From assembly GCA_900299145.1 (NCBI GenBank), contig OMIN01000142.1, forward strand, positions 1 to 64,000: DNA of 64,000 bases, read 5' to 3'. The position numbers were made by a program, and so were the translations under genes. The DNA is from Betaproteobacteria bacterium. GTDB taxonomy: Bacteria; Pseudomonadota; Gammaproteobacteria; Burkholderiales; SG8-41. A model generated the notes under the pieces. The model ran no database searches. It had not been told where the DNA came from and worked only from the letters and a program-made list of their open reading frames with translations. Below, in pieces: positions 29,621-38,335 of this stretch (position 1 is the first letter of the stretch; every line of letters begins with the position of its first letter).

Positions 29621-30754
29621 ATGATGATTCTTGAACACGAAGCCAAGGCGCTGTTACGCACCGTGGGCGTGGCTGTGCCCGATGGGACATTGATCAAACC
29701 GGGCTTACGCGCGCCAAAAGTACGCGAATACCCGGTCGCGGTAAAGGCACAGGTGCGCAGCGGCGGGCGCGGCAAACAGGGCGGCGTAATTCGTGCGAAC
29801 AATGCCCGTGAGCTGCACGCAGCGGCGAAAAAATTGTTCGCCACCGAGTTCAATGGCGAGAAGCCCACCGTGCTGCTGGCTGACCCGTGGCTCGCCATCG
29901 AACGCGAACTGTATCTGTCGGTCACCGTGGACAGTGCGGCAGGCGGCTATGTGGTGCTGTATGCCCCCAGAGGCGGCGTCAACATCGAAGACGGCCCGCC
30001 TCCCGTGCGCTATGCCATCGGCCCCGCGTGGAAGTTCCGGGCGCATGAGTTGCGCGCCCACCTCGAACCGGTGGAGACCGATTACCGTATCCGTGAGCGC
30101 GTGATTTCGCTGGCGCAGCGGCTGGTGGAAACCGCCGCCGCGCGCGATTGCCACACCATCGAAATCAATCCGCTGGCAAAGCTCGCAGACGCTGACAACC
30201 CCGAACTGCTGGCATTAGACGGCAAAGTGGTCTACGACGAGTGGGCGCACTACCGCAACGCTGATATTGAAGCGCAACGCCAGGGCGAGTTAAAGCGTGC
30301 GCACAAGTTGTTGCGCGCGAGCATGGAAATGGGTCATATGTATGTCAAGCTCGACGGCGATATTGGCCTCATTTCCGGCGGCGCGGGCATGACCATGGGC
30401 GCGATGGATATGATTCACGGCTACGGCGGCAAGCCAGGCTGCTTTCTAGATGTCAGCCCCGGCCCGGCGTCGCCCCGCGGTTACAAGCCGGCGTTTGCCT
30501 TGCTCGATGGTGACCCGGATGTGAAGGTCATCCTCGTCAGCGTGTTCGGCGGCGGCACGCAAATGAACCGCGTTGCACGGGCGCTCAAGGAAACGATGGC
30601 GACGCGCAAGAGCAAGAAGCCCGTGGTATTCCGCCTGGACGGTACTTATGTCGCAGAAGTGCCAGCGATTTTTGAAACCTTCGGCGCGCACAATCATGCC
30701 ACATTGGAGACAGCGGCCAGGGAAGCGGTAAAGCTGGCGAAGCGCACAAAATGA
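29621..30754 (+). CDS. Succinate/malate-CoA ligase beta subunit-like ATP-grasp protein
   Basis: MMILEHEAKALLRTVGVAVPDG, VKAQVRSGGRGKQGGV, IEINPLAKL, GDIGLISGGAGMTMGAMDMI, FGGGTQMNRVA. Confidence 0.85.
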   Translation: MMILEHEAKALLRTVGVAVPDGTLIKPGLRAPKVREYPVAVKAQVRSGGRGKQGGVIRANNARELHAAAKKLFATEFNGEKPTVLLADPWLAIERELYLSVTVDSAAGGYVVLYAPRGGVNIEDGPPPVRYAIGPAWKFRAHELRAHLEPVETDYRIRERVISLAQRLVETAAARDCHTIEINPLAKLADADNPELLALDGKVVYDEWAHYRNADIEAQRQGELKRAHKLLRASMEMGHMYVKLDGDIGLISGGAGMTMGAMDMIHGYGGKPGCFLDVSPGPASPRGYKPAFALLDGDPDVKVILVSVFGGGTQMNRVARALKETMATRKSKKPVVFRLDGTYVAEVPAIFETFGAHNHATLETAAREAVKLAKRTK

Positions 30755-31635
30755 GCATCCTCCTCGACCAATCCAACCGCGTGCTGGTGATGGGCGCGAC
30801 CGGCAACTACGGCAAGTTTTTCATGAAAGACGCCGGCAGCTATGGAACAACCATTGTCGCCGGCGTCTCGCCCGGGCGTGGCGGCACGGATGTGGATGGC
30901 GTGCCGGTGTTCGAGAGTGCGAAAGCCGCGGTAGTAGCCACGCGCGCGGATACGGCCATGGTGTTTGTGCCACCGGTACTCGTGCGTGCCGCCGCCATTG
31001 AAGCCATCGAGGCTGGCTGCAAACTGGCAGTTATTACCGCCGATGAAATGCCGGTGCGCGACATGATTGAAATTCGTGCCGCTGCGCTAGCCAACGGCGC
31101 TCGCACCACTGGCCCCAACTCGCCGGGACTCATATCCCCGGGCAAGGCCAAGATGGGTTTCATGCCGTCCTTTTGCTTCATGCGCGGGCCAATGGGTGTG
31201 ATTTCACGCAGCGGGTCATTGTCGTACGAAGGCTGCAAACGGCTTACCGTCGCCGGCATTGGCCAGACCACGGTGGTAGGCATCGGCGGCGACCCTGTGA
31301 AAGGCATGACGGCCGGCGAAGCGCTTGCGCTGTTTCACGACGATCCGGAAACGAAAGCCGTGCTGTATCTGGGTGAAATCGGTGGCGTCGAGGAAATTGC
31401 AGTTGCCGAATACGCCCGTTCCCAGGGCGCGAAGCCGGTGGCCGCACTGATCGTCGGCAAAACCGCGCCGCCCGGCAAGAAAATGGGGCACGCCGCAGCG
31501 CTCGTCGGCAGTAAAGCCGACGGCCATGCCGCCAAAACGAAGATGTTGAGAACCAGCGGTGTCTATGTGAGTAACGGCTTGCCCGATTTGGTCAAACAAG
31601 TTCAAGTCGCCCTGGCAGCAGCCGACCGAACATGA
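30751..31635 (+). CDS. Succinate-CoA ligase alpha subunit-like
   Basis: VMGATGNYGKFFMKDAGSYGT, VAGVSPGRGGTDVDGVPVF, TGPNSPGLISPGKAKMGFMP, SRSGSLSYE, MGHAAALVGS; 4-bp overlap with upstream gene. Confidence 0.88.
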   Translation: MSILLDQSNRVLVMGATGNYGKFFMKDAGSYGTTIVAGVSPGRGGTDVDGVPVFESAKAAVVATRADTAMVFVPPVLVRAAAIEAIEAGCKLAVITADEMPVRDMIEIRAAALANGARTTGPNSPGLISPGKAKMGFMPSFCFMRGPMGVISRSGSLSYEGCKRLTVAGIGQTTVVGIGGDPVKGMTAGEALALFHDDPETKAVLYLGEIGGVEEIAVAEYARSQGAKPVAALIVGKTAPPGKKMGHAAALVGSKADGHAAKTKMLRTSGVYVSNGLPDLVKQVQVALAAADRT

Positions 31636-31657
31636 ACTCCCAGTTGAAAATATCTCA

Positions 31658-31683
31658 TAAGTATCTGTTTTAATTGATTTTTT
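31658..31683 (+). repeat. Dispersed AT-rich motif copy
   Basis: TAAGTATCTGTTTTAATTGATTTTTT. Confidence 0.92.
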
Positions 31684-31709
31684 GAATTACTGCCTGTAAA
31701 GGATTTGCC

Positions 31710-32912
31710 ATGAACAAACTTACCGAACTCAATATCACCGAAGAAGCGCCAGAAGGCCTGATCAACGAAGCATCGATGTCGGCCGCGCGCGAGTTGATCG
31801 GCAGCAAGCTGCGGCCGGAACAGTATTTGCGCGACGCAAGTGTGGATGCCATCACCATTTTCTCCAACGGCATCGGCGATCTGAATCCGCTCTACCGTGA
31901 TCAGGAATATGCGCGCTGGACGCGCTTTGGTGGTTTGATCGCGCATCCGTGTTTTCCGTGGACGCATCATTGGCCGGGCCGTTCGTATTGGGGCCTGCCC
32001 GGCGTGCACGGTTTCGGCGTGGCCATCGATTGCGAATATTTCCGCAACGTGCGGCCCGGCGACCGCATTTCCATCTGGAACCGCGTGATTGATGTGCAGG
32101 AAAAGCAATCCAAGTTCTCCGGCAAAATGGCCATGCAGTATCTCGAATCAACCTACATCAACCAACGCGACGAAGTGCTTTGCAAGGCGCTGGGCCTCAC
32201 CGCGCGCCACGAGCGCAAGGCTTCGCGCGACAAGGGCAAATACAAGGAAATCAAAACCCACGTCTACACACCGCAGGAGCGCGACCGCATTGATGAAATG
32301 GTTATCACCGAAATCGAGCGCATTCAGGGGCAGAAAACCCGCCACTGGGAAGACGTCAAAGTCGGCGACAGCATTGACGAAATCGCGCGCGGGCCGCTCT
32401 CGGCCTCTGACACCATGGCATTCGTGATTGCCTCTGGCCGAGGCTCGGCACACGGCGTTCTGCTGCGCCATGCGGCCAAGCACCCGAAACACTACATCCG
32501 CAACAAAAAAACCGGCGGCGGCGTGGAATACACCGGCATTGGCCACCACCGCGAAGATTTCGCGCGCGATGTCGGCGTGCCCGGCATGTACGACTACTTG
32601 CCGCAGCGCGCGTGCTGGTTCGCCACAGCCATCACCAACTGGATGGGTGACGACGCAGTGTTGAAGCGCCTGCGCATGGAAGCGCGCCTCTTCAACTGTC
32701 AGGGCGACACCACATTCATCAGCGGCAAAGTGGTGAAGAAATACGTCAAGGACGGCTGTGCGCTGGTCGATATCGACATGAAAGGCATCAACCAGCGCGG
32801 CGATTTGTCGTCGCCCGGTTTTGCCACAGTGATGCTGCCGTCCAAGGATCCGACGACCAAGATTCCGCTGAATGGCGCGGTGTGCGATCTCGAATTGCCG
32901 ATTGTACGTTAA
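31710..32912 (+). CDS. MaoC-like / FAS1-like acyl dehydratase
   Basis: IFSNGIGDLNPLYRDQEYARWTRFGGLIAHPCF hot-dog fold motif; second domain HWEDVKVGDSIDEIARGPLSASDTMAFV. Confidence 0.8.
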   Translation: MNKLTELNITEEAPEGLINEASMSAARELIGSKLRPEQYLRDASVDAITIFSNGIGDLNPLYRDQEYARWTRFGGLIAHPCFPWTHHWPGRSYWGLPGVHGFGVAIDCEYFRNVRPGDRISIWNRVIDVQEKQSKFSGKMAMQYLESTYINQRDEVLCKALGLTARHERKASRDKGKYKEIKTHVYTPQERDRIDEMVITEIERIQGQKTRHWEDVKVGDSIDEIARGPLSASDTMAFVIASGRGSAHGVLLRHAAKHPKHYIRNKKTGGGVEYTGIGHHREDFARDVGVPGMYDYLPQRACWFATAITNWMGDDAVLKRLRMEARLFNCQGDTTFISGKVVKKYVKDGCALVDIDMKGINQRGDLSSPGFATVMLPSKDPTTKIPLNGAVCDLELPIVR

Positions 32913-32930
32913 GCCGAAGTAACAGCATTC

Positions 32931-33143
32931 ATGGATGCAATTTCCGCAATCCTCAAATTCTTCGTTCCTGGATTGTTGGCCTTGGCACTTTGCTTTACAT
33001 TCGTATTTATCTTCACGCGCAAAGGTTCTAAGTTACGCAATTGGGTACTTGCAACCCCCAACAGAACTGGCTCTGTTGGCGTGGGCGCGCTGCTGTTGAT
33101 ATGGATTTGCATAGTCACTTACAACCGTTTCTTCGGCGCGTAA
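32931..33143 (+). CDS. Small two-TM hypothetical protein
   Basis: 70 aa ORF with two hydrophobic segments. Confidence 0.45.
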   Translation: MDAISAILKFFVPGLLALALCFTFVFIFTRKGSKLRNWVLATPNRTGSVGVGALLLIWICIVTYNRFFGA

Positions 33144-33222
33144 GTTGTTCAGTCCCATCACACTTCCGCAGTGCTCTCTGTTTTGCTAAGGCAGCGTTTT
33201 ATTAAGATATCAAGAGACAATC

Positions 33223-33804
33223 ATGGCCAACACGATGCTCCTCGTCCTCGACATGATCAACGATCTGATTCACGAGGACGGCCCCAACGGCAAGAAAGGC
33301 TACGGCCCGATTCTCGAGCGGCGCAAGGTGATCGACAACGCCGCGCTGGCGATCAGCAAGGCACGCGCGGTGGGCGTGCCCGTCGGTTATGTGCGCGTGG
33401 GTTTTTCACCGGATTACCGCGAAGTTGCCGCCAACAGCGCATTGTTTAACGGCGCGAAAAAGGCGGGCCTGTTCAAGCTTGGCACCTGGGGCACCGAAGT
33501 GCATCCCAGGCTCGCGCCGCAGCCGAAGGACTACGACATCATCAAGCATCGCGTGAGCCCGTTCTACGCCACGCGGCTTGAAGTCATCCTCAGCACGCTC
33601 AACATCACCCGGCTGGTGCTGTTTGGTGTATCCACTACGGGCGCCGTACTGTCGGCGGCGAAGGACGGCCACGACCGCGACTTCGACATCACCATCCTCG
33701 ACGATTGCAGCGCCGCCGCCACTGACGAGCAGCACAAGGCGACGCTGGAAATGGTGTCACGGTTTGCGACAATTACGACAGCAGCAGACATCGTATTTCC
33801 TTGA
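33223..33804 (+). CDS. Cysteine hydrolase (isochorismatase family)
   Basis: MLLVLDMINDLIHEDG, DYDIIKHRVSPFYATRLEVILSTLNITRLVLFGVSTTGAVLSAAKDGHDRDFDITILDDC. Confidence 0.88.
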   Translation: MANTMLLVLDMINDLIHEDGPNGKKGYGPILERRKVIDNAALAISKARAVGVPVGYVRVGFSPDYREVAANSALFNGAKKAGLFKLGTWGTEVHPRLAPQPKDYDIIKHRVSPFYATRLEVILSTLNITRLVLFGVSTTGAVLSAAKDGHDRDFDITILDDCSAAATDEQHKATLEMVSRFATITTAADIVFP

Positions 33805-34835
33805 AGCGGCCCAATTCAGGATCCGGTTGGGCGGGCAAAGCACAGCGTGCCCACCGACCGCGCGCGTGGGCACGCTGTGCTTTGCCCACCCTGCTTCTTC
33901 TGCTGTTTGCCTCCACGCTCGCACTGTCACAATCTGACTACCCCGCCCGCCCTATTCGTCTGATTTGCCCGCTCCCCCCCGGCGGCGGCGCCGACTTGGT
34001 CGCCCGCGTAGTGGCGGAACGTCTCTCGAAAAACCTCAATCAGCAGGTTCTGGTCGACAACCGCGCCGGTGGCGGCACGGTGATCGGCGCCGATCTTGCC
34101 GCGAAGTCTGCGCCAGACGGTTACACGTTGCTGCTCGGCACCGCCACCACACACGCCATCAACAGCAGTCTGGTGAAAAAGCTGCCCTACGATCCGGTGA
34201 AGGACTTCGCGCCGGTTTCGCTGGTAGCTGTGTTACCGCAGATCATCGTCGCACATCCGTCTTTGCCCGCCAACACGCTGCCAGATCTGATCACGCTGGC
34301 GCGTCAGCGCCCGGGGGACATACTCTTCGCCTCCACAGGCAACGGCAGCGCGAATCATTTGGGTGCGGAAATGCTCAATAGCGTGGCCAGGATCAGAACC
34401 ACCCACGTGCCTTACAAAGGTGCGGGGCCTTCGGTCACCGATCTGCTCGCCGGGCAAACGCAGTTCATGTTCAGCACGATTCCGCCAGTGCTGCCGCATG
34501 TGAAAGCCAGCCGTTTGAAAGCGCTGGCCGTGGCGCACGCCAAACGTTCTGCCCTGTTGCCGGCACTGCTCACCACCGCCGAGAGCGGCGCGCCCGGCGT
34601 GGAAGCAAGCTCCTGGAACGGCATACTTTCACGCGCGGGCACGCCGCTATCCATCATCACGCGACTGCACACAGAACTCTCTGCCATCATGACTCAGCCG
34701 GAATTGCGCGACAGGCTTGCCGCTGCCGGTGTTGAACCCATGCTCAACACGCCGGAAGAGTTCGCGCGCTACATCGCGTCGGAGACGGCGCGCTACGCAA
34801 AAGTGATTGCATTTTCCGGTGCGCGCATCGATTAA
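33801..34835 (+). CDS. Bug/TctC family substrate-binding protein (N-terminus partly encoded by a REP-like repeat)
   Basis: DYPARPIRLICPLPPGGGADLVARVVAERL...NQQVLVDNRAGGGTVIGADLAAKSAPDGYT; true start uncertain. Confidence 0.9.
   Translation: MKRPNSGSGWAGKAQRAHRPRAWARCALPTLLLLLFASTLALSQSDYPARPIRLICPLPPGGGADLVARVVAERLSKNLNQQVLVDNRAGGGTVIGADLAAKSAPDGYTLLLGTATTHAINSSLVKKLPYDPVKDFAPVSLVAVLPQIIVAHPSLPANTLPDLITLARQRPGDILFASTGNGSANHLGAEMLNSVARIRTTHVPYKGAGPSVTDLLAGQTQFMFSTIPPVLPHVKASRLKALAVAHAKRSALLPALLTTAESGAPGVEASSWNGILSRAGTPLSIITRLHTELSAIMTQPELRDRLAAAGVEPMLNTPEEFARYIASETARYAKVIAFSGARID
33833..33887. repeat. REP-like perfect 22-bp inverted repeat (arms 33833-33854 and 33866-33887)
   Basis: GGGCAAAGCACAGCGTGCCCAC ... 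GTGGGCACGCTGTGCTTTGCCC. Confidence 0.9.
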
Positions 34836-34855
34836 AGCGCCACGAAACTATCAAG

Positions 34856-34883
34856 TAACTATCTGTTTTAAAACAATATTTTT
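34856..34883 (+). repeat. Dispersed AT-rich motif copy
   Basis: TAACTATCTGTTTTAAAACAATATTTTT. Confidence 0.92.
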
Positions 34884-34898
34884 AGAGACATACATATT

Positions 34899-35687
34899 AT
34901 GCCCGCTCAAACACTGCAAGTCGACAAATCCGCCGACGGTCTGCTGCAAGTCACGCTACACCGGCCCGAAACGCGCAACGCACTCAACACGCAGATGGGC
35001 ATCGAGCTGCGCGAGATTTTTGCGCCGCTGGCGTTTCATCCGCAGGACGTGCGTTGCGTGCTGATCACCGGCAGCGGCGACAAGGCGTTTTGCGCCGGCG
35101 GCGATCTCAAGGAACGCAACGGCATGACCGATGAACAGTGGCGCGTGCAGCACGCAATTTTCGAGGAAGCCTTTTATGCCGTGATGAACTGCACCACGCC
35201 GGTGATCGCGGCGGTGAATGGTTCCGCCTTTGGCGGCGGCTGCGAACTTGCGCTGGCGTGTGATTTCATCTATGCCGCGAACACCGCACGCTTTGCACTC
35301 CCCGAAACCACGCTCGGCATATTGCCCGGCTGCGGCGGCACGCAAAATCTGCCGCGCGCGGTGGGCGAGCGCCGCGCCAAGGAGTTGATTCTCACCGGCC
35401 GCGCCTTCACCGCACAGGAAGGCTTCGAATGGGGCATGGTCAACCACGTGTGCGAACCGGAGGAGCTGATGCCCGCCGCGCTTGCCACCGCGCGGCAAAT
35501 GTGCGGCAGCGCGCCGGTGTCGCTGCGTCAGGCCAAGACGGCGATTCGCCGCGGGCTGGATGTTGATCTGCGCACCGGGCTCGCGATTGAAATCGAGGCC
35601 TACAACCGCACCGTCGTCACTGAAGACCGGCTGGAAGGCGTGCGCGCGTTTGGTGAGAAACGCAAACCGGTATTCAAAGGGCGATAA
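34899..35687 (+). CDS. Enoyl-CoA hydratase/isomerase family protein
   Basis: HRPETRNALNTQMG, GSGDKAFCAGGDLKER, AAVNGSAFGGGCELALACDF, PETTLGILPGCGGTQNLPRAVG. Confidence 0.93.
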   Translation: MPAQTLQVDKSADGLLQVTLHRPETRNALNTQMGIELREIFAPLAFHPQDVRCVLITGSGDKAFCAGGDLKERNGMTDEQWRVQHAIFEEAFYAVMNCTTPVIAAVNGSAFGGGCELALACDFIYAANTARFALPETTLGILPGCGGTQNLPRAVGERRAKELILTGRAFTAQEGFEWGMVNHVCEPEELMPAALATARQMCGSAPVSLRQAKTAIRRGLDVDLRTGLAIEIEAYNRTVVTEDRLEGVRAFGEKRKPVFKGR

Positions 35688-35713
35688 GGCGCTGCCTGTG
35701 CAGCCCGTGCAAA

Positions 35714-36727
35714 CTATGAGCGCCTGCGGTGCAGCGCCGATTGGACAATTCTGCGTATCAATTCCGGATACTCCACCCCGGCAAAGCAGCGCTCGCGCCC
35801 AAACGTGTGCCGTCCCAGGTCGGGGTTGGGATTGGCTTCAATAAAATAGAGCCGGTTGTCGGCGGTCAAACGAAAATCCAGCCGCGCATAGTCTCGCAGC
35901 TTCAGCGTATGAAAGATTTTCTGGCTGACTTTCCGGATTTTCGCAAGCACCGCACGTGGCAGTTTTGCTTCGCGGTAGCTCACGCGCCAACGCCGCTTGT
36001 AGGCATCGTCGTGCTTTAACAACCTCGTGGCGAATTGCGGTGCGCCCGCGTCCTGCCGGCCGACTACGAGTTTCAGCGGAAGCATCACGTTCGGCTTATT
36101 TCCCAATAGCGCCACGAACAGATCACGTCCCTCAATGTATTCCTCGCACATCGCCGGTGTGAGTTTGCGTTGCCGCAGCGACTTTATTCGCTGGCGCAGA
36201 GCCCCATGAGTGTGCACGAGCGCGGCGCCGCTGATGGCGTCCGAGCCATCGGCAAGACGCGGCTTGACGAACACGGGGTAGGGCAAATCACCGCTACTGT
36301 GCCTTGATGGCGGCGAGTAGTCGCGCGGCACTGCAACGCCGGCACGCACCGCCGCTTTGACGCGAGCCTTGGCGCGGGCCTTGTCGCGTGCCAACCGCAG
36401 TCCGTCGCCCGCCGTGCCGGTGTAACAAAAACCATGCCGGTCGAGCAAGCTGGTGATTTCATGATCGCGCGTGCGGTCGCCGTCTATCCATTCGGTCAGA
36501 TTGAAAATCACACGCGGCGAGAGCGCCCGCAAGGTTTTCACCGTCTGCCGTTTATCGGCGTCATAAGGCGTCACCGCAACACGGTAGCCACACTGGCGCA
36601 GGGCTTTCAGCACCTGTGATTCAACGGAACCGGCATCGACGCGAAAGCCGCCGTTGCTTATGGGCGTGCCGGTCTCGGCATCCACCAGCAGTACGACGTC
36701 ACATCCCATCCCGGTTCGCATCAGCAT
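35714..36727 (-). CDS. D-alanine--D-alanine ligase-like ATP-grasp protein
   Basis: FNLTEWIDGDRTRDHEITSLLDRHGFCYTGT, YPVFVKPRLADGSDAIS, CEEYIEGRDLFVALLGN, YFIEANPNPDLG. Confidence 0.82.
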   Translation of the reverse strand: MLMRTGMGCDVVLLVDAETGTPISNGGFRVDAGSVESQVLKALRQCGYRVAVTPYDADKRQTVKTLRALSPRVIFNLTEWIDGDRTRDHEITSLLDRHGFCYTGTAGDGLRLARDKARAKARVKAAVRAGVAVPRDYSPPSRHSSGDLPYPVFVKPRLADGSDAISGAALVHTHGALRQRIKSLRQRKLTPAMCEEYIEGRDLFVALLGNKPNVMLPLKLVVGRQDAGAPQFATRLLKHDDAYKRRWRVSYREAKLPRAVLAKIRKVSQKIFHTLKLRDYARLDFRLTADNRLYFIEANPNPDLGRHTFGRERCFAGVEYPELIRRIVQSALHRRRS

Positions 36728-36778
36728 TTTCGAACGCTACCCGACATCGCCTTGGGACAAACTAGCGGGCCAAAAAAG

Positions 36779-36800
36779 AAAGGCGGATCGCTCCGCCTTT
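36779..36800. terminator. Bidirectional Rho-independent terminator (natural terminator of the minus-strand gene ending at 36821)
   Basis: Perfect 9-bp stem AAAGGCGGA-tcgc-TCCGCCTTT, flanked by T-rich tracts on both strands. Confidence 0.85.
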
Positions 36801-36808
36801 TCTTCTTA

Positions 36809-36823
36809 CAAATCATATACTTA
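36809..36823 (-). repeat. Degenerate partial copy of dispersed AT-rich motif overlapping a stop codon
   Basis: Reverse complement TAAGTATATGATTTG. Confidence 0.4.
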
Positions 36824-38287
36824 CTTGAAATTCGCCACGTCGCGCGCGCTGCCGGTCAATTCAAGAATGTGCATGCCGGTATCAGCGCGGTCGACGATGT
36901 AAATGTAACCGCGGTCATCGACATCGACATTGTTGGTCTGGATCGCCACCTTGCACTGCGCGCCCTGCGGCGTGGTGATGCACCGCTTGTCGGTGTTATC
37001 GGTGATGGCCGGGATGTAATAGGCGATTTCTTTCGGGTTGAATGGATCACGCATGTCCACCGCGCGTAAGCCCGCGTTGAACCACGCGTAGAACATCACG
37101 CGCTTGGCGTACATCGGCGGCTGATTTTCATGCGAGGCATGCGCGCCAAAACGCCCGCCGCGCTTGCAGTAACCTCCCGCCGCCTCCGGCACCTGATAGT
37201 TCGACAGATTAAACGGCTTCTTCTCGTCGGTGATATCGACGAAGTAGGTCATTTGCCGCGGCTCCAGGCACTCGTTGGACGTCGATTCATTGGTGAGTGC
37301 AATAAAATCTCGCTTCACTACTTTGTTATTGGGCGATTGATCCGGCACGTCCACGCCCAATATCGGCAGCGTGGTGTGCGCGCCCATGTGCGGCGAGGTG
37401 TACATGATCGACACTTGCGCGGCAAGCAGGTTCTGCTCGGTGGGCTCTTTCGGGCCGTTCAGCAGCTTGTCGCGGTCGAGTATCTGCATCACACCATTGC
37501 TCACCGTACCATAGCCGACGTAGATGCGGTTGCCTTTTACGCCGGTGGAAATCGCACCATGCACCTGATACTGATTGTCTGGCAGCGGCTTCTTGGCGCC
37601 GGGCTCCTGCCCCACCAGCCCGTAATCGCGAATGTGCACGGGCTTTGCCGGATCAGACAGATCAAACACCTGCAAGATACGCCGCGAGCGCCAGCCCTTG
37701 GGGCCGGAAACCAGATAGGCAATGCCCGTATCGCATTCCCACCAGTTCTTATGCGTATCGCGCAGGCCGCGCACCGGCGTGCTGACAATCGAAGGACTTT
37801 CAGGATTAGTCACGTCCCAAACTTCATGTGCGGAATTGCCGAACGAGCGCAGCAGATAGAATTTGCTCTTGTCCCCCTTGGGCAGATCTTTACCCGCACA
37901 AATGCGCACCATCTGCGCCCCGCCGGATTCCGTGCCGCCCTCCTGCCCCGGAATGTGAAACAGCGTTTTCGGCGCCCGCGGATCGGTGACGTCAATAATT
38001 GAGGTGCCATTAAATTCCGTACGGCCGTTCAGCGGATTCACCTTCGCCGGGCCACCGTGATGCCCGACATAGGCAATCCAGCGATTACCCTGCTGCTTGA
38101 TTTCCGGGTGATACGCGCTGCGCGCGTGCAGATCAACGTGCCCCAGCAGCGCCATGTTGTTCGATTCCGCCTGGCGGGCGTTGTACTCCTGATACGTGCG
38201 CGGTGCTATCGTGCAACTGCTAAGAAAACCGCCAGCGACCAGTGCCGCCGCCGCACACATCCATCCCCTGAAACCTGATGCCTTCAT
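36821..38287 (-). CDS. LVIVD-repeat-like beta-propeller lipoprotein
   Basis: SSCTIAP lipobox; repeats such as TSIIDVTDPRAPKTLF, VWDVTNPESPSIVS, LQVFDLSDPAKPVHIRDY, LRAVDMRDPFNPKEIAYY. Confidence 0.72.
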   Translation of the reverse strand: MKASGFRGWMCAAAALVAGGFLSSCTIAPRTYQEYNARQAESNNMALLGHVDLHARSAYHPEIKQQGNRWIAYVGHHGGPAKVNPLNGRTEFNGTSIIDVTDPRAPKTLFHIPGQEGGTESGGAQMVRICAGKDLPKGDKSKFYLLRSFGNSAHEVWDVTNPESPSIVSTPVRGLRDTHKNWWECDTGIAYLVSGPKGWRSRRILQVFDLSDPAKPVHIRDYGLVGQEPGAKKPLPDNQYQVHGAISTGVKGNRIYVGYGTVSNGVMQILDRDKLLNGPKEPTEQNLLAAQVSIMYTSPHMGAHTTLPILGVDVPDQSPNNKVVKRDFIALTNESTSNECLEPRQMTYFVDITDEKKPFNLSNYQVPEAAGGYCKRGGRFGAHASHENQPPMYAKRVMFYAWFNAGLRAVDMRDPFNPKEIAYYIPAITDNTDKRCITTPQGAQCKVAIQTNNVDVDDRGYIYIVDRADTGMHILELTGSARDVANFK

Positions 38288-38335
38288 GCTGTCATTCCCC
38301 CGAAAAATCCCTCTGTTCGCCACAATTCGAATGAA

